64,000 nt of DNA from Okapia johnstoni (GCA_024291935.2 CM044311.1:15895001-15959000), one strand, 5' to 3'. Positions 42,855 to 54,497 are shown, numbered from the stretch's first letter. The notes: a model not told the origin generated them from the sequence alone. A program made the numbers and translations.

Positions 42855-44735
42855 GCACTTTTTAAATTTCACTGAGGTACAATTGACATATCAGTTCAGT
42901 TCAGTCACTCAGTCGTGTTCGACTCTTTACGACCCCATGAATTGCAGCACACCAGGCCTCCCTGCCCATCACCAACTTCTGGAGTCTACCCAAACCCATG
43001 TCCATCAAGTCAGTGATGCCATCCAGCCATCTCATCCTCTGTCGTCCCCTTCCCCTCCTGCCCCCAATCCTTCCCAGCATTAGGGTCTTTTCCAATGAGT
43101 CAAATCTTCACATGAGGTGGCCAAAGTATTGGAGTTTCAGCTTCAACATCAGTCCTTCCAATGAACACCCAGGACTGATCTCCTTTAGGATGGACTGGTT
43201 GGATCTTCATGCAGTCCAAGGGACTCTCAAGAGTCTTCTCCAACACCACAGTTCAAAAGCATCAATTCTTCGGCGCTCAGCTTTCTTCACCGTCCAACTC
43301 TCTCATCCATACGTGACCACTGGAAAAACCATAACCTTGACTAGATGGACCTTTGTTGACAAAGTAATGTCTCTGCTTTTCAATAAGCTATCTAGGTTGA
43401 TCATAACTTTCCTTCCAAGGAGTAAGCATCTTTTAATTTCATGGCTGCAATCACCATCTGCAGTGATTCTGGAGCTCCAAAAAATAAAGTCTGCCACTGT
43501 TTCCACTGTTTCCCCATCTATTTCCCACGAAGTGATAGGACCAGATGCCATGATCTTAGTTTTCTAAATGTTGAGATTTAAGCCAACTTTTTCACTCTCC
43601 TCTTTCACTTTCATCAAGAGGTTCTTTAGTTCTTCACTTTCTGCCATAAAGGTGGTGTCATCTGCATATGTAAGGTTATTGATATTTCTCCCAGCAATCT
43701 TGATTCCAGCTTGTGTTTCTTCCAGCCCAGCGTTTCTCATGATGTACTCTGCATATAAGTTAAATAAGCAGGGTGACTATACACAGCCTTGACGTACTCC
43801 TTTCCCTATTTGGACTCAGTCTGTTGTTCCATGTCCAGTTCTAACTGTTGCTTCCTGACCTGCACACAGGTTTCTCAAGAGGCAGATCAGGTGGTCTGGT
43901 ATTCCCATCTCTTTCAGAATTTTCCACAGTTTATTGTGATCCACACATTCAAAGGCTTTGGCATAGTCAATAAAGCAGAAATAGATGTTTTTCTGGAACT
44001 CTCTTGCTTTTTTGATGATCCAGTGGATGTTGGCAATTTGATCTCTGGTTTCTCTGCCTTTTCTAAAACCAGCTTGAACATCTGGAAGTTCACGGTTCAT
44101 GTATTGCTGAAGCCTGGCTTGGAGAATTGTGAGCATTACTTTACTAGCATGTGAGATGAGTGCAATTGTGTGGTAGTTTGAGCATTCTTTGGCATTGCCT
44201 TTCTTTGGGATTGGAATGAACACTGACCTTTTCCAGTCCTGTGGCCACTGCTGAGTTTTCCAGATTTGCTGGCAATTGACATATAACCTTGTGTAAATTT
44301 AAGGTGTACAATGTGATGATTTGATACACATATATAGTGAAGTTATTACAACAAGGTTAGTTAATACCTTCATCACCTCACAAAATTATCATTTTTTGTG
44401 TGTGGTGAGAATACTTAAGATTTATTTTCTTAAAAACTTTCAAGTATATACATCAGTGTTACTAACTATAGCCATCATACATGTATATTAAATCCCCAGA
44501 AATTATCCTCCTTATAATTGGAAGTTTGTACCCTTTGACCAACATAGTTCCATTTCTCCCATCCTCCTGGTCCTTCGCAACCACCATTCTACTCTTTATT
44601 TCTATGAACTTGGCTTTTTAAAAAAGATTTTTTATATAAGAGTGAGCATGCAGTGTATGTCTTTCTCTGTCTGATTGATTTCATTTAGCATAATGTCCTC
44701 AAGGTCTATCCATGTTTCTATCCATGATAGGAAAG
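42855..44735 (-). mobile_element. L1M-type LINE 3' end, antisense, split by BovB
   Basis: The left part (42855-42891) and right part (44273-44735: 'ttaaggtgtacaatgtgatg', 'cttcgcaaccaccattctac') are contiguous L1 once the BovB at 42892-44272 is removed. The L1 itself divides the older repeat on both sides. Confidence 0.75.
42892..44272 (-). mobile_element. BovB LINE, 1.4 kb, antisense, with 12-bp TSD
   Basis: Perfect 'caattgacatat' repeats at 42880-42891 and 44273-44284. It covers the RT fingers to the 3' end. The antisense frame 43816-44223 reads KGNAKECSNYHTIALIS and FIDYAKAFECVDH (the motif A Asp retained, D-to-E nearby) and stops at the Trp codon after TTD. The 43303-43551 frame covers the later region. 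The 121- and 189-codon plus frames are antisense shadows. Confidence 0.96.
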
Positions 44736-44739
44736 TATG

Positions 44740-44990
44740 CTTCATACTGTCCTCATCAGGGACTAAGCCTTAGAGTGGCACTATCATCTGGAGCATCGCT
44801 GATACACATTTCTGGGGGAAGAGAACATAGGACTGACTCTTGAAGTTTTCTATCTAGAAAGTGACTCATGTTGCTTCTGCTCACAGTTTATTGGCCAAAA
44901 CAAGTCACATGACCAGACCTAACTTCAGTGGAATGGGAAACAGATTCTTATTATGAATATGGAAGGAGGGAATGTAGATTATGGTTATTA
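44740..44990. mobile_element. Ancient repeat, part 2
   Basis: 'gttgcttctgctcacagttt', 'attggccaaaacaagtcaca' continue the element begun at 42722. Matches 12280-12360 in layout. Confidence 0.45.
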
Positions 44991-45044
44991 ACCTAATGCC
45001 TATCATCAGCCATTAAAATAGCATTAGATAAGGATTCTATTTTG

Positions 45045-45310
45045 TTCTCCAGTTTTATTGAGAAATAACTGACATACATAACTGTATAAGTTTAGGGTGT
45101 ACAGCACGATCTTTTAACTTACATACACTGTGAAACAATAAGTTTAGTTAACATCCGTTATCTCATATTGATACAATAAAAAGAAAAGAGAAAAAAATTT
45201 GTCTTGTGAAGAGAACTCCTAGAATCTACTCTCTTAACAGCCTTCCTATGTATCATCCAGCAGTGTTAACTGTAATTATCGTGCCATACACCACATTCCT
45301 AGTACTAAAC
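45045..45310 (-). mobile_element. L1M-type LINE 3' fragment, antisense
   Basis: 'ttttattgagaaataactga', 'gtacagcacgatcttttaac' and 'actgtaattatcgtgccat' are a diverged antisense L1 3' region. Confidence 0.7.
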
Positions 45311-45551
45311 ATTAAGTAAATTGGACTTTTTAGAAAAATACAATTAAGAAACTACCTTGTTTGGTATATCAGAATCTCCCATTAAGTTTGTAAATTTTGT
45401 TAAAATCTAAAGGCCTATTCTATTTTCCTTTCTGAGCATTTACACCTGTGGAATAATTATTATTAGAGACTTGAGCATGAAAGACCTGCTTCAAATGTAC
45501 AGTGTAGTAGAGGAAGACCTGGAGATACAGTCTGCCATGTTTCTGTGCATG

Positions 45552-45768
45552 CATGCTCAGCCACTTCAGTTGTTTCCAACTCTTTGCAACCCCATGGACC
45601 AGAGCCCGCCAGGCTCCTCTGTCCATGGAATTTTTCTGGCAATAATACTGGAGTGGGTTGCCATTTCCTACTCCAGGGGATCTTCCTGACCCAGGGATTG
45701 AACCCGAGTCTCTTGTGCCTCCTGCATGACAAGCGGATTCTTTTCTGCTGAGCCACCAGGGAAGCCCT
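45552..45768 (-). mobile_element. Bov-tA SINE
   Basis: Antisense, from 'gctcagccacttcagttg' to 'gccaccagggaagccct'. Full head and body. Confidence 0.94.
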
Positions 45769-46913
45769 AACTTGCAGTCTGCTAGGCAACAGAGTGACAA
45801 TCTTCTTTGTTTAGCTTATGTAAATAAATTTTTAAAAAGCCAAATTTTAAAAGAAAACAATTATGTTTTCAATACGGTCTAGTGTTCCTCTTCTACGTGT
45901 ACAGACTGCAGTGCAGATAAAGTTCATGGAGGTAAAGTACTTACTTGAATTGGTTGGAAGTAGAGAAGGAAGAGAAATCCTGTATTTGGTGAAACCCACT
46001 GTTTACAGTGTCTTCAAAATGTGGGTCTATGTGATGATTTACTTCTGATGAGTAAGACCAAGTAAGATGCTCAAAAACATATGACAATTTATACAATGTG
46101 TGTACATATATTTATTTATGGCTTCATCTGCACCACATGAGAAATTATAATGGCTTTGCAAAGACCACAAATCTTTTGCATACAAGTCAGAGTGTCTATT
46201 CCATGTGGCTTAGGAAAATGTGTAAAGCTTCCATATGGGAAAAAAGATTTTCTGATACTGAAACAAATAACGAATCAACCATCAAAGAACCTACTGAAAA
46301 CTTTGACAAATATTGCAGAACTTTGAATTCCAGTTTTAATGACTCTACATTTTATTTTACAGTATACGTTGCCATTTTGTACCAGAGCTGCACAGATGTT
46401 TCTGCCCAAGACTATGGGGTTTAATATGTGATTATATTATACATATAATGCATACATGTATATATGTTGTTTATTTCAATTTGCCTCCAGTTTACATAGC
46501 CTACTAGATGTCCCAATGATTGGCTATTGCTCTCACAGTGAAACTAAGAGGTGCCAACTCTCTTAAAGTAAATTCCAAAACCTCAGAATAATGATTATAT
46601 ATTTGATTTATACAGGGTACTTCTCCCAAAGTGCTCATTTTAAATTAACTCCACATTGAAGGGAATGATCATCTTAGTGACCGACAGTGCCAGGTTAGGC
46701 TGACTTTGCCTTAACATCATCAATAACCATAACCAAAATAAGAAAGAAAGGCAAAAAAAGGAAGAAGAGGACAAAACATAACAAAGAGGCTAACATCGCA
46801 TTAAAATTTGGGTTATCACATAACGTTGAACTAGGCTGTTCCTTCCTGTGGGCCATGTGATATGATACTTGAGGTCCCTATATTCCCCCAGATCCCCTTT
46901 CGTCTGCATGCTG
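45769..46913. other. No gene or repeat recognised
   Basis: AT-rich. A 108-codon plus frame (46098-46424) has no recognisable domain. A (TA)-rich patch lies near 46430-46470. Confidence 0.4.
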
Positions 46914-47215
46914 CACTGCAGTAGTCCCAAACCACGGCCACAGGCTAGATTTGGCCCATCTCTGTGTTTCATTTGGCTTATACACTGTTTAAAACTTTTT
47001 TGAGCCAACATTTTGAAATTGGAAGCTTTCACATAAAAATCCAGATTTCTGGCATCTCTCAGATAATTAGGAGATCTGGGAACTGGAGTCGTATTACCAC
47101 ATTGCAGTCTCTGGCAGGTTGGGCAGCTACTGCCCCCTTTAGATGGGCACGTAGTCTCCATGGTCCTCACCAATTCCTACTGCTTCACAATGTCAGTCCC
47201 CAGTTACTGTGGTCT
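46914..47215. mobile_element. Ancient DNA-transposon-like repeat
   Basis: 'ccacaggctagatttggccc', 'gtttaaaacttttttgagcc' and 'tgccccctttagatgggcac' recall an old dispersed mammalian element. Family not assigned. Confidence 0.35.
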
Positions 47216-47727
47216 GTTTCTTTCTATAGGTATGTTCATTAAAAGTATGTAAAAATATGGCAGTCTTTAACTCAGATTGTTTTTGGTGGGTTCTTTTCTC
47301 CTTTTCCACTGAGGGCTAATTTATCTCCCCTATCTCTCACTGTTGATCGGTTTTAGTCTGAAAGGTTTGCTGGTTGGCTTTTTCTCCCTGGGGCCGTATA
47401 AGATTGGGCATGGGGACAGTAAGAGAAAGCAGATAAGAGAGAGTGTCAGTTTTAGCTTAGTCCGCTTGGTGATGCTGAGACCTGGACTCTGCCAGCCACT
47501 TTTTGCTTGTGCTGTGAGGTTCCACCAGCAGAGGGGCCAAGAGGGGGCGCAAGAGGGACCACAGAGGTGGAGGAGGCTGAAGGGATTTGCTGCTTCTTGG
47601 TTCACACCGGCTTCCTGTTTCTTGTGCTGATCCCCAAGCAACACTCCTTCACCCGGGTAGCAGCAGTTCCTTCGTGACATGGCAGCGGAAGATGGTTTGC
47701 CATTTTCCCCATGCTTGCCAAACCACC
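47216..47727. other. No gene; GC-richer patch
   Basis: 47330-47690 is GC-richer than its surroundings and carries a 152-codon antisense frame (47330-47788) and a 95-codon plus frame (47343-47630). Neither has a recognisable domain. It could be an unrecognised old repeat. Confidence 0.3.
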
Positions 47728-47845
47728 TTAACAGATACACACTACTATGTATAAAAGAGATAAACAACACGGATCTACTTGATAGCACAGGGAACTGTAT
47801 TCAATATCTTGTGATGACCTATAATGGAAAAGGATCTTATGCCCA
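47728..47845 (+). mobile_element. L1 LINE internal 3'UTR fragment
   Basis: 'acagatacacactactatgt' to 'gacctataatggaaaaggat', about 118 bp. It lacks both the upstream part and the terminal ~80 bp with poly-A seen in the 6163 copy. Confidence 0.85.
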
Positions 47846-48092
47846 CCTCATTCCCTCTTCGGAGGTCTAAGTTCTCAGATCACGTGTGCCTTGCCTCCAA
47901 ACTTCTACGTTCACATATTCTGAAGTCTTTTGTTGTTGTCTTTTCCTCAGTTCTAGGGAATGGAAGCTGGAGTTGCTACTTTGGTGATGCATTGGAGTTC
48001 TCTTTTTAAATACTCAACAGATTTCAATTTAGTTAACTATTTACACAAAAATTACTTCCCGACTGGATTCTTACTAACAGGAAAAGTTGATT
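47846..48092. other. No gene or repeat recognised
   Basis: No repeat or coding signal. Confidence 0.35.
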
Positions 48093-48310
48093 AGGGGTGT
48101 GCTACCCAATACGGTAACTATTGTTCACCTTAGTATTTAAATGTAAATTTAATTATTTTAAAATAAAAAGCTCAGCTTCCCAGTTACATTAAGCGCATTT
48201 CAGGTGCTCAATAGCCACATGAGGTTATCGGTTGCTGCATTGGATGGTGCAGATAATAGAACATTTCTGAATAGATAATAGAACATCACAGGAATTTCTC
48301 CTGGGCAGTG
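48093..48310. mobile_element. Palindromic-ended DNA transposon fossil
   Basis: The outer arms 'ctacccaatacggtaactat' and 'gttatcggttgctgcattgg' are imperfect inverted copies. The interior is an A/T-rich 'aaatgtaaatttaatta' stretch, then 'ggtgctcaatagccacatga'. This is the layout of an old non-autonomous mammalian element. Family not assigned. Confidence 0.5.
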
Positions 48311-48339
48311 CTGGGCTAGAGGAATGAAGGTGTGTTCAA

Positions 48340-48630
48340 AGTAGGGGGGGTGGAACATGAAAGGAAGAACTTCCTTCGAACCCGGAAATGAGGCGGAAGA
48401 TACTCAGCTCTTGTCAAGAAAGATCGAAAAACAGAGATTCTCTGATTGCGATCACTATCTTTGAACGTCAGTGAACCGCTGGTTATGTGCAGCAGATGTT
48501 TGAAACTTTGCCTCCTTATTATTGTGGACCGGCTTAGGAAATATGGAGGTAACGTGGACTTTGGGGGTTTAGCTAATTTATTGGATGACAGAATCAAGAG
48601 CCCAAATCAAGTTGAAATAGGAAACCAGGT
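48340..48630. promoter_or_regulatory. Candidate regulatory patch with clustered GGAA sites
   Basis: Repeat-free, CpG-bearing block. Four ETS-type GGAA cores within 40 bp: the palindrome AAGGAAG-aa-CTTCCTT (48361-48376), CCGGAAAT (48382-48389) and GCGGAAG (48393-48399). A 62-codon plus frame and a 93-codon minus frame lack domains. Function is a guess. Confidence 0.2.
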
Positions 48631-48672
48631 TTAACAAGATGAAATATAGTAGGAATAATGTAAAATGTTACA

Positions 48673-49005
48673 GTGGGGATTTCCCTGGTGGCTCACTGGT
48701 GAAGAATGCGTGCAAATGCAGGGGACACAAGTTCAATCTCATGTCTGCGAGGATCCTACACACCATGTGCCACACTATTGAGACGGTGCTCTTGAGCCTG
48801 GGAGCCACAGCTGTGGAGCCCACATGCTGCAACTACTAAAGCCTGTGTTCCCTAGAGCTTGTGCTCTGCAGCAAGAGAAGCCGCTGCAATGAGAAGCCCT
48901 CGCTCTACAACTAGAGAGTGGCCCCTGCTCCCTGCAACTAGAGAAAGCCCTCACAGCAGTGAAGACCCAGCACAGCCAAAAATAATAAATAAATAAAATT
49001 ATTAA
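48673..49005 (+). mobile_element. CHR-type SINE with TSD
   Basis: Head 'gatttccctggtggctcact', body with a doubled 'caactagaga' segment, and an A/T-rich tail. Perfect 'aaaatgttaca' at 48662-48672 and 49006-49016. Confidence 0.94.
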
Positions 49006-49016
49006 AAAATGTTACA

Positions 49017-50567
49017 ATGATTTCAGAATCAACGGAACAAATGTGGAGTAGCCAAGATTAACATTAATTTCTATGAAAAGGACTGAAAGTCTTTTGTCAG
49101 TCATGAACTCATGACAAGTAGATATGTAATAGGTCTGCCTAAAATCTATTTCAACCTTTTAGGTTGCATAGATAGATAACCACAGTGACAAGGAGGTGAT
49201 AGCTTAATAATAGTCCACTAACCAGATCTTACCTCATTTGTCACAATTCATTTGGGTGCCACACTTGGAGGGTGATACTGATAAACTAAAAGCTTTTCAA
49301 GGAAAAGCACACAGAACAAAGAAGGGATTTGACCTAAATAATATTAAGAAAAATTGTGTACATTTAGTGTATAGGAAGGAAGGCATGGTGTCATTTTGGG
49401 AGTTCTTATTAAATAGAAAAGTATTCTCTTTCAGTTTTCTGGAAGAAAAAGTGAGACACAGTGGGAAGAAGATATATATGTCTTCTTTATGGATGAAAAA
49501 GTTTGCAACCATTAGAAATGTCCAAAAGTGAAAGGGTTCCTATAGGAGAGAGTGTTTTCAGAATGTTTGGTTTTTGAGTAATATGACTCTAATATCATTT
49601 TTCCCCATAATTCTTGTTATTTTAGAGTTAGAGTCAAATTCTATACTGAGATTAGTTGAGATTTGTCTATATAACCTGTATCTTTGGAACCTTGAGTTTT
49701 AGAATCAAAAACATAATTTTAAGCATCCTACACTTTCCAGGATTTTTTTTTTTTTTTACACAGCACATACAGCAAGAAATGGCTGTTTAACTCAAAGAAC
49801 TGTTGTTCAAAAAAAAGTCCATATTCCCATTTATTCAAAATATGAGGTATTAGAAGAGTTAATTTAATCCACTTACATTTTGTATTTACTTTCCCCATGC
49901 CCCTCAGTATGCCTGTTAAACAGCCAATAGCCCTAGGGTAGAGGACTACTTCTATCCAAGTCTATCTAGGAAGTTTGGCCTCAGATAACGTCATTTATGG
50001 TTAAGAAGGATCATTGTTGTGCTAAGTAATTTTTCGTGGTTGGCAGCCGTGAAAGTTGGGATTGCTGGCTGCTTTTTGGATATTATATCATAAGTATGGA
50101 TGAGTTGCAGTACAAACATTGAAAACCCTTCAGTATGCTTTGCCCAAATAAAAGAATAACCATCCAAGTTATGAAGAGATACATCTTAAGTATTTGACTT
50201 CCACAATTTTTTTTTTTTGGTCTTTTTCTCCAGTTATAATTTTTCATAATGCTGTAGCTTGCCAGTGTCAACAAATGGGTGTTTTCTGGTAGGATAATTG
50301 AGTTGAGATTTTTCTCCTCTGACATGAAGTCAGAGCATTAAGGTATAAACCTATGGGTTACTTCTTTGTAGTAGAGAAAGTTGATTCCTCCCTAAAGTCA
50401 CCTCTAGCAGAATTTAGGCACAACAGGACTTCCGCTATCTTGAGTAAACAGCTGATTTCTTATTATTCAGGAGCTGATCTTGTAATTTGTATATTATTCA
50501 AGTCTTTAGTCTTTTCTTAGATTTTGCTACCAACTCTTGACTTTCATCATATTCTTCTATACCTTTT
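49017..50567. other. 1.5-kb stretch without recognisable repeats
   Basis: No transposon that I can name. Poly-T runs lie at about 49742-49757 and 50209-50219. Frames of 97 codons (49238-49531) and 80 codons (50083-50325, minus) have no domains. Confidence 0.4.
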
Positions 50568-50782
50568 AGGTGGTACTAGTGGTAAAGAACTCATCTGCCA
50601 ATGCAGGAGACATCAGAGACGCGGGTTCGATCCCTGGATCAGGAAGATCCCCTGGAAGAGTGCATGGCAACTCACTCCAGTATTCTTGCTTGGAGAATCC
50701 CACGGACAGAGGAGGCTGGCCAGCTACAGTCCATGGGGTTGCAAGGAGTTCAACACAACTAAAGTGACTTAGCACAGCTCGC
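50568..50782 (+). mobile_element. Bov-tA SINE
   Basis: Head 'ttaggtggtactagtggta' and B-box-like 'gggttcgatccctgga', then the body to 'aagtgacttagcacagc'. The 5'-most bases of the head are missing. Same head variant ('ctagtggtaaag') as the 53141 copy. Confidence 0.93.
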
Positions 50783-50929
50783 AAGCAGGAACGAGAAACT
50801 GATCATTTATTTTTGGAAATTTCCTCAACCGCTTCTTTTAGAACGTTTATCCAATATGCTGCCATGTACATATTTGAGTATGGAAACAATGTAATATACT
50901 GTTGAGCCTCAGGAAAGGGCATCAGAAAG

Positions 50930-51480
50930 AAATGCTTACTTATCCATGTCACTTAAAATAAATATGGATCAGAGCTAATATTGCTGAAATCTTACTATGA
51001 GCTAGGGATTTCATGTTGGTAATACAGCAGTCTTAGAAGATAGGCTTTCTAAATTTTCCAAGTTGAGAGGTACATAGTTTGTCAGAGGCCACACAATGGT
51101 CAAATAAGAGAGCCAGATTTTGTGTGTTTGTTTTTAGTTATTTTTTACTGTGCTGGGTCTTTCTTGCTGCCCACGGGCTTTCTCTAGTTGTGCCGAGTGG
51201 GGGCTTCTCTTCATTGTGGTGCACGAACTTCTCATTGTGGTGGCTTCTCTTGTTTTGAAGCCCAGGGCTGTAGAGTGCAGGTTCAGTAGCTGAGGGCTTA
51301 GTTGCCCTGCGGCTTGTGGAATTTTCCCAGACTAGGGATCGAAACTGGGTCCCCTGCATCGGCAGGTGGATTCTTATCCACTGTACCATCAGGGAAGTTG
51401 GGGAGAGCCAGGATTTGAACCTAAGGTTTTCTGACACTGAAGTCCTTGTTTTGCATTGCTCTGCTTTGTATTTTAAAGAA
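50930..51480 (+). mobile_element. MIR SINE, split by CHR
   Basis: The left part includes 'gtcagaggccacacaatgg' and the right part 'agccaggatttgaacctaag', the MIR core and 3' region in order, separated by a CHR SINE at 51121-51403. Confidence 0.6.
51121..51403 (-). mobile_element. CHR-type SINE with TSD, nested in MIR
   Basis: Antisense: 'ggctttctctagttgtgccg' to 'gtaccatcagggaagt'. Flanked by 'agagccagattt' (51109-51120) and 'agagccaggattt' (51404-51416). Confidence 0.92.
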
Positions 51481-52379
51481 TTGGCAGTGATGTGGATCTT
51501 TGTCTGTATCCTCTTCCACTGAGTGATTAGAACGTCATTGGTTGTTTGAAGGATAGTTCTTTTAGTGTAGGGGGAAACATAATGTCATTGTCTTCATTTG
51601 GAAGTTTACGATGGTTTTAGGAATAGGATGGATGCTGAGTTAATGAGTTAACAAGATATTGTGTGGACTGTGCTGGATTGTTTGTTTGAACTTGGCACCA
51701 TCACTGGGGGCCCCTTCCAAGGCAGTGGAACACATTTCTCTGAACTCCCTTCCCTGTGTGGTGCTTGATTAGAATTTGCCAGTAAGAGGGACTTAAGTGA
51801 GATTCAGAAGGTGGAAGTGAAGTAAAACTTTTATCCCAGGAAGGTCCTGATGGTTAGATGCAGCTGGTGTCTAGAGCTTTCCACAAGCTTTCACTTAATG
51901 GTTCTGGCACATTTTTGGACTTGCCCAGACTGTGATTTTTCTAGGTAAAAAGTAGTTTCCAGACCTCTCTACAAGGTCACTCTTCATAGCTGTGGCCGCT
52001 TCTCAAACTTCCTAGGATCGATGTTTTTTTCCCACTATATTCTAAAACCTTCAATGCTGCATCCTCAAATATTTGTGTAGCCTTAATTTCTATAGTCCAT
52101 CTATTTCACCGTAATGCTGATGTTCACTTTTTTCCCTAAGTAAATCCAAATTGGTAGATCAGATGTTAAATTTTCCTACATTTAAATAGATTGTAACGAT
52201 GCACTAATTTTCCATCTTGATTTAGGAGTGAGAAGGAAGATAGGATAAGTACAAAGGAGAAACTGGAAAGGATCTAAAGTTTAGATGTTAAAGCTGAAAA
52301 AAAAGTCCTACTAATTGTAATGATCCTTTATGTAATAGTGCATATTTCATAACATGGATAGAGTTTTCAATTTTATTTT
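51481..52379. other. No gene or repeat recognised
   Basis: 51660-51960 has a texture suggesting an old repeat ('ggccccttccaaggcag') that I cannot name. No coding signal. Confidence 0.35.
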
Positions 52380-52672
52380 GTTCAGATAACACCCATTGAG
52401 TATCCACTATGTAAAACCCTGAGTTGGGTATGCTGGGAAATCCATAGAGATTAAACACTTCTTGAGAATTTACCAGGCATCAGATGCTTAGATTTTCAAT
52501 TCATACCAAAACTTCATCAACTAGATAATATTTATCTGATCATACAGATGAGAACTTCAGTCCCAGAGAGAATAAATAACTTGGCAGAGGATACAAGGTA
52601 GTTTAAATACCTGGACTACTATTTTGATCTATCTGTTTTCAAATCCACTCTTCCATCCACTAGTCTGAGATG
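52380..52672 (+). mobile_element. MIR SINE
   Basis: 'cattgagtatccactatgta', 'cagatgagaacttcagtccc' and 'taacttggcagaggatacaa' follow MIR order. Diverged. Confidence 0.65.
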
Positions 52673-52779
52673 CTTCCTGTCCCCCAAGAATTTTAATTCA
52701 CTTGAGATGGATTTGGGAAAGAAAACATACTCCCTACCCTCCTTGATGAATTCAAATGGATTATTTTAAAAACAACTTA

Positions 52780-53039
52780 GGGGAACTTCTCTGGTGGTCC
52801 AGTGGTTAAGAATCTGCCTGCCAGTGAGGGGACACAGACTTAGTCTCTGGTGGGGGACTAAGATATCACATGTCGAGGGGCAACTAAGCCCATGGGCCAC
52901 AGCTACTGAGCCTATGCTCCGCAATGAGAAGCTTGTGTCTCACAACTAGAGAAAGCCCCCAAGCAGCGATGAAGAGCTTGAGCACCATGTCAAGGACCCA
53001 GTGCAGCCGAAAATAAAATAAATTGAAAAAAAAAAAAAA
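52780..53039 (+). mobile_element. CHR-type SINE
   Basis: Head 'gggaacttctctggtggtcc', body 'ggggcaactaagcccatggg', 'cacaactagagaaagccccc' and a 14-base poly-A at 53026-53039. Confidence 0.93.
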
Positions 53040-53140
53040 CCTTTAGGGTCAGATTCATTTTTTTTTCCTATTTACAGAGAACTTTTATGCATTTATGTAC
53101 TATCATGACTCAAAACATTGCACCTAGATGTATATTTTTG

Positions 53141-53360
53141 GGGGGCTTCCTAGGTGATGCTAGTGGTAAAGAACCACCTGCCAGTGCAAGAGACATAAGA
53201 GACATGGGTTCGATCCCTGGGTTGGGAGGATCCTCTGGAGGAGGGCCCAGCAATCTACCTGAATATTCTTGCCTGGAGAATCCCATGGACAGAGGAGCAT
53301 GGCGGGCTATAGTCCATAGAGTCACAAAGAACTGGACATGACTGAAGTGACTTCACACGC
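53141..53360 (+). mobile_element. Bov-tA SINE with CA tail
   Basis: Head 'gggggcttcctaggtgatgc', B-box-like 'gggttcgatccctggg' and body to 'gaagtgacttcacacgc', running into (CA)n at 53361-53379. Confidence 0.94.
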
Positions 53361-53379
53361 ACACACACACACACACACA
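53361..53379. repeat. (CA)n at SINE tail
   Basis: About nine CA units at the 3' end of the preceding Bov-tA. Likely grown from the SINE tail. Confidence 0.95.
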
Positions 53380-53700
53380 TCGTTTTATTTATTCCTTTTC
53401 CTCCTTGTGCTGGCTTGTCAAAAGCAAATTCCAAGTGGAGAACTTTTTGTACTCACTGAAATTGATGAAAAATAGAGGAGAAAAATGTAGAAAGGCAAGG
53501 AGCCTGGATATTTCCTAACGTAGAACATTTTGACTCAATATTTCAATAGAAAAGAAGATATTTCTAAGATTTCTTAGATCTGAAATATGCCTTAGGAACA
53601 CTTGTAATTTTTCTCTACAATCTGTCTACTGATTGAAAGTCTTTGGCAATTGTTTGAGTTAAAAGTGAATTAGGTTCCAGGTGAGTTCAGTAAACTCTGG
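53380..53700. other. No gene or repeat recognised
   Basis: AT-rich. No coding signal or named repeat. Confidence 0.4.
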
Positions 53701-53967
53701 GCTGTGCTGTGCTTAGTTGCTCAGTCGTGTCCAGCTCTTTGGGACCCCATGGACTATAGCCCACCAGCCTCCTCTGTCCATGGGGATTCTCCAGGCCAGA
53801 ATACTGGAGAGGGTAGCCTATCCCTTTTCCAGGCGATCTTCCCTACCCAGGAATTGAACCGAGGTCTCTCGCATTGCAGGCAGATTCTCTACCAGATGAG
53901 CTACCAGGGAAGCAGCATTTCATATTCTTTACCAGCTAAGCTACAGGGAAGGAAACAGCATTTCACA
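53701..53967 (-). mobile_element. Bov-tA SINE with duplicated head end
   Basis: Antisense Bov-tA to 'gagctaccagggaagcagc', then a ~40-bp direct repeat of the head end: units 53885-53924 and 53925-53967, both from 'ttct(c/t)taccag' to 'cagcatttca'. Probably a local tandem duplication that includes flanking bases. Confidence 0.9.
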
Positions 53968-54497
53968 TCTGTGGCAAAAGAAATCCCAGGCTGCCAAACT
54001 TGTGTTTTCAGAAACCTACATAATTCTGTTGCAAAGAACATGTAAGTTAACATGTTAACCTATTTTGAAGAACTACTTTTCTAAAATTAGGCACTTTAAA
54101 ACTATGAACTTCAAGCTAATTTTATTTAGTTGTTTCAATAAGTCTGAACCTGTAGCAAGATTTTGGTTTGGGCAACCCAGGGTTTCTAAGAAAATGGAGG
54201 GTTAAGAGAGGCATGTTAAAAGGTACATATTATATTTCTTCTAAATAGATGGAAGGTGATCCTGACAAGTTCTACCTGAGAGAACATCTGTTCAGAAACA
54301 ATTTTTATGCTTTCCTTGACTTGAGGATGAAAAGAGTAGTTTCAAGGATCTCTGACTTTTGTGCATATTCCACTATTAAAAACATACTCATTTGTCTGAG
54401 GCTAACATTCAGTCTCCTTCCCTTCCAAAGTGAGTAACTAAACAGAGAAAGAAATTACTGGAGATAACCATGGAACCAGTTAGTGGATATATCTCCT
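53968..54497. other. No gene or repeat recognised
   Basis: A 62-codon plus frame (54249-54437) has no domain. Nothing else stands out. Confidence 0.4.

Noticed and set aside
42998..43567. 189-codon plus-strand open frame
   Set aside because: Antisense shadow of the minus-strand BovB. The same 'protein' appears opposite other BovB copies (for example 18153-18527).
47330..47788. 152-codon antisense open frame
   Set aside because: No recognisable domain. It runs from unassigned GC-rich sequence into an L1 fragment, so it crosses unrelated DNA.
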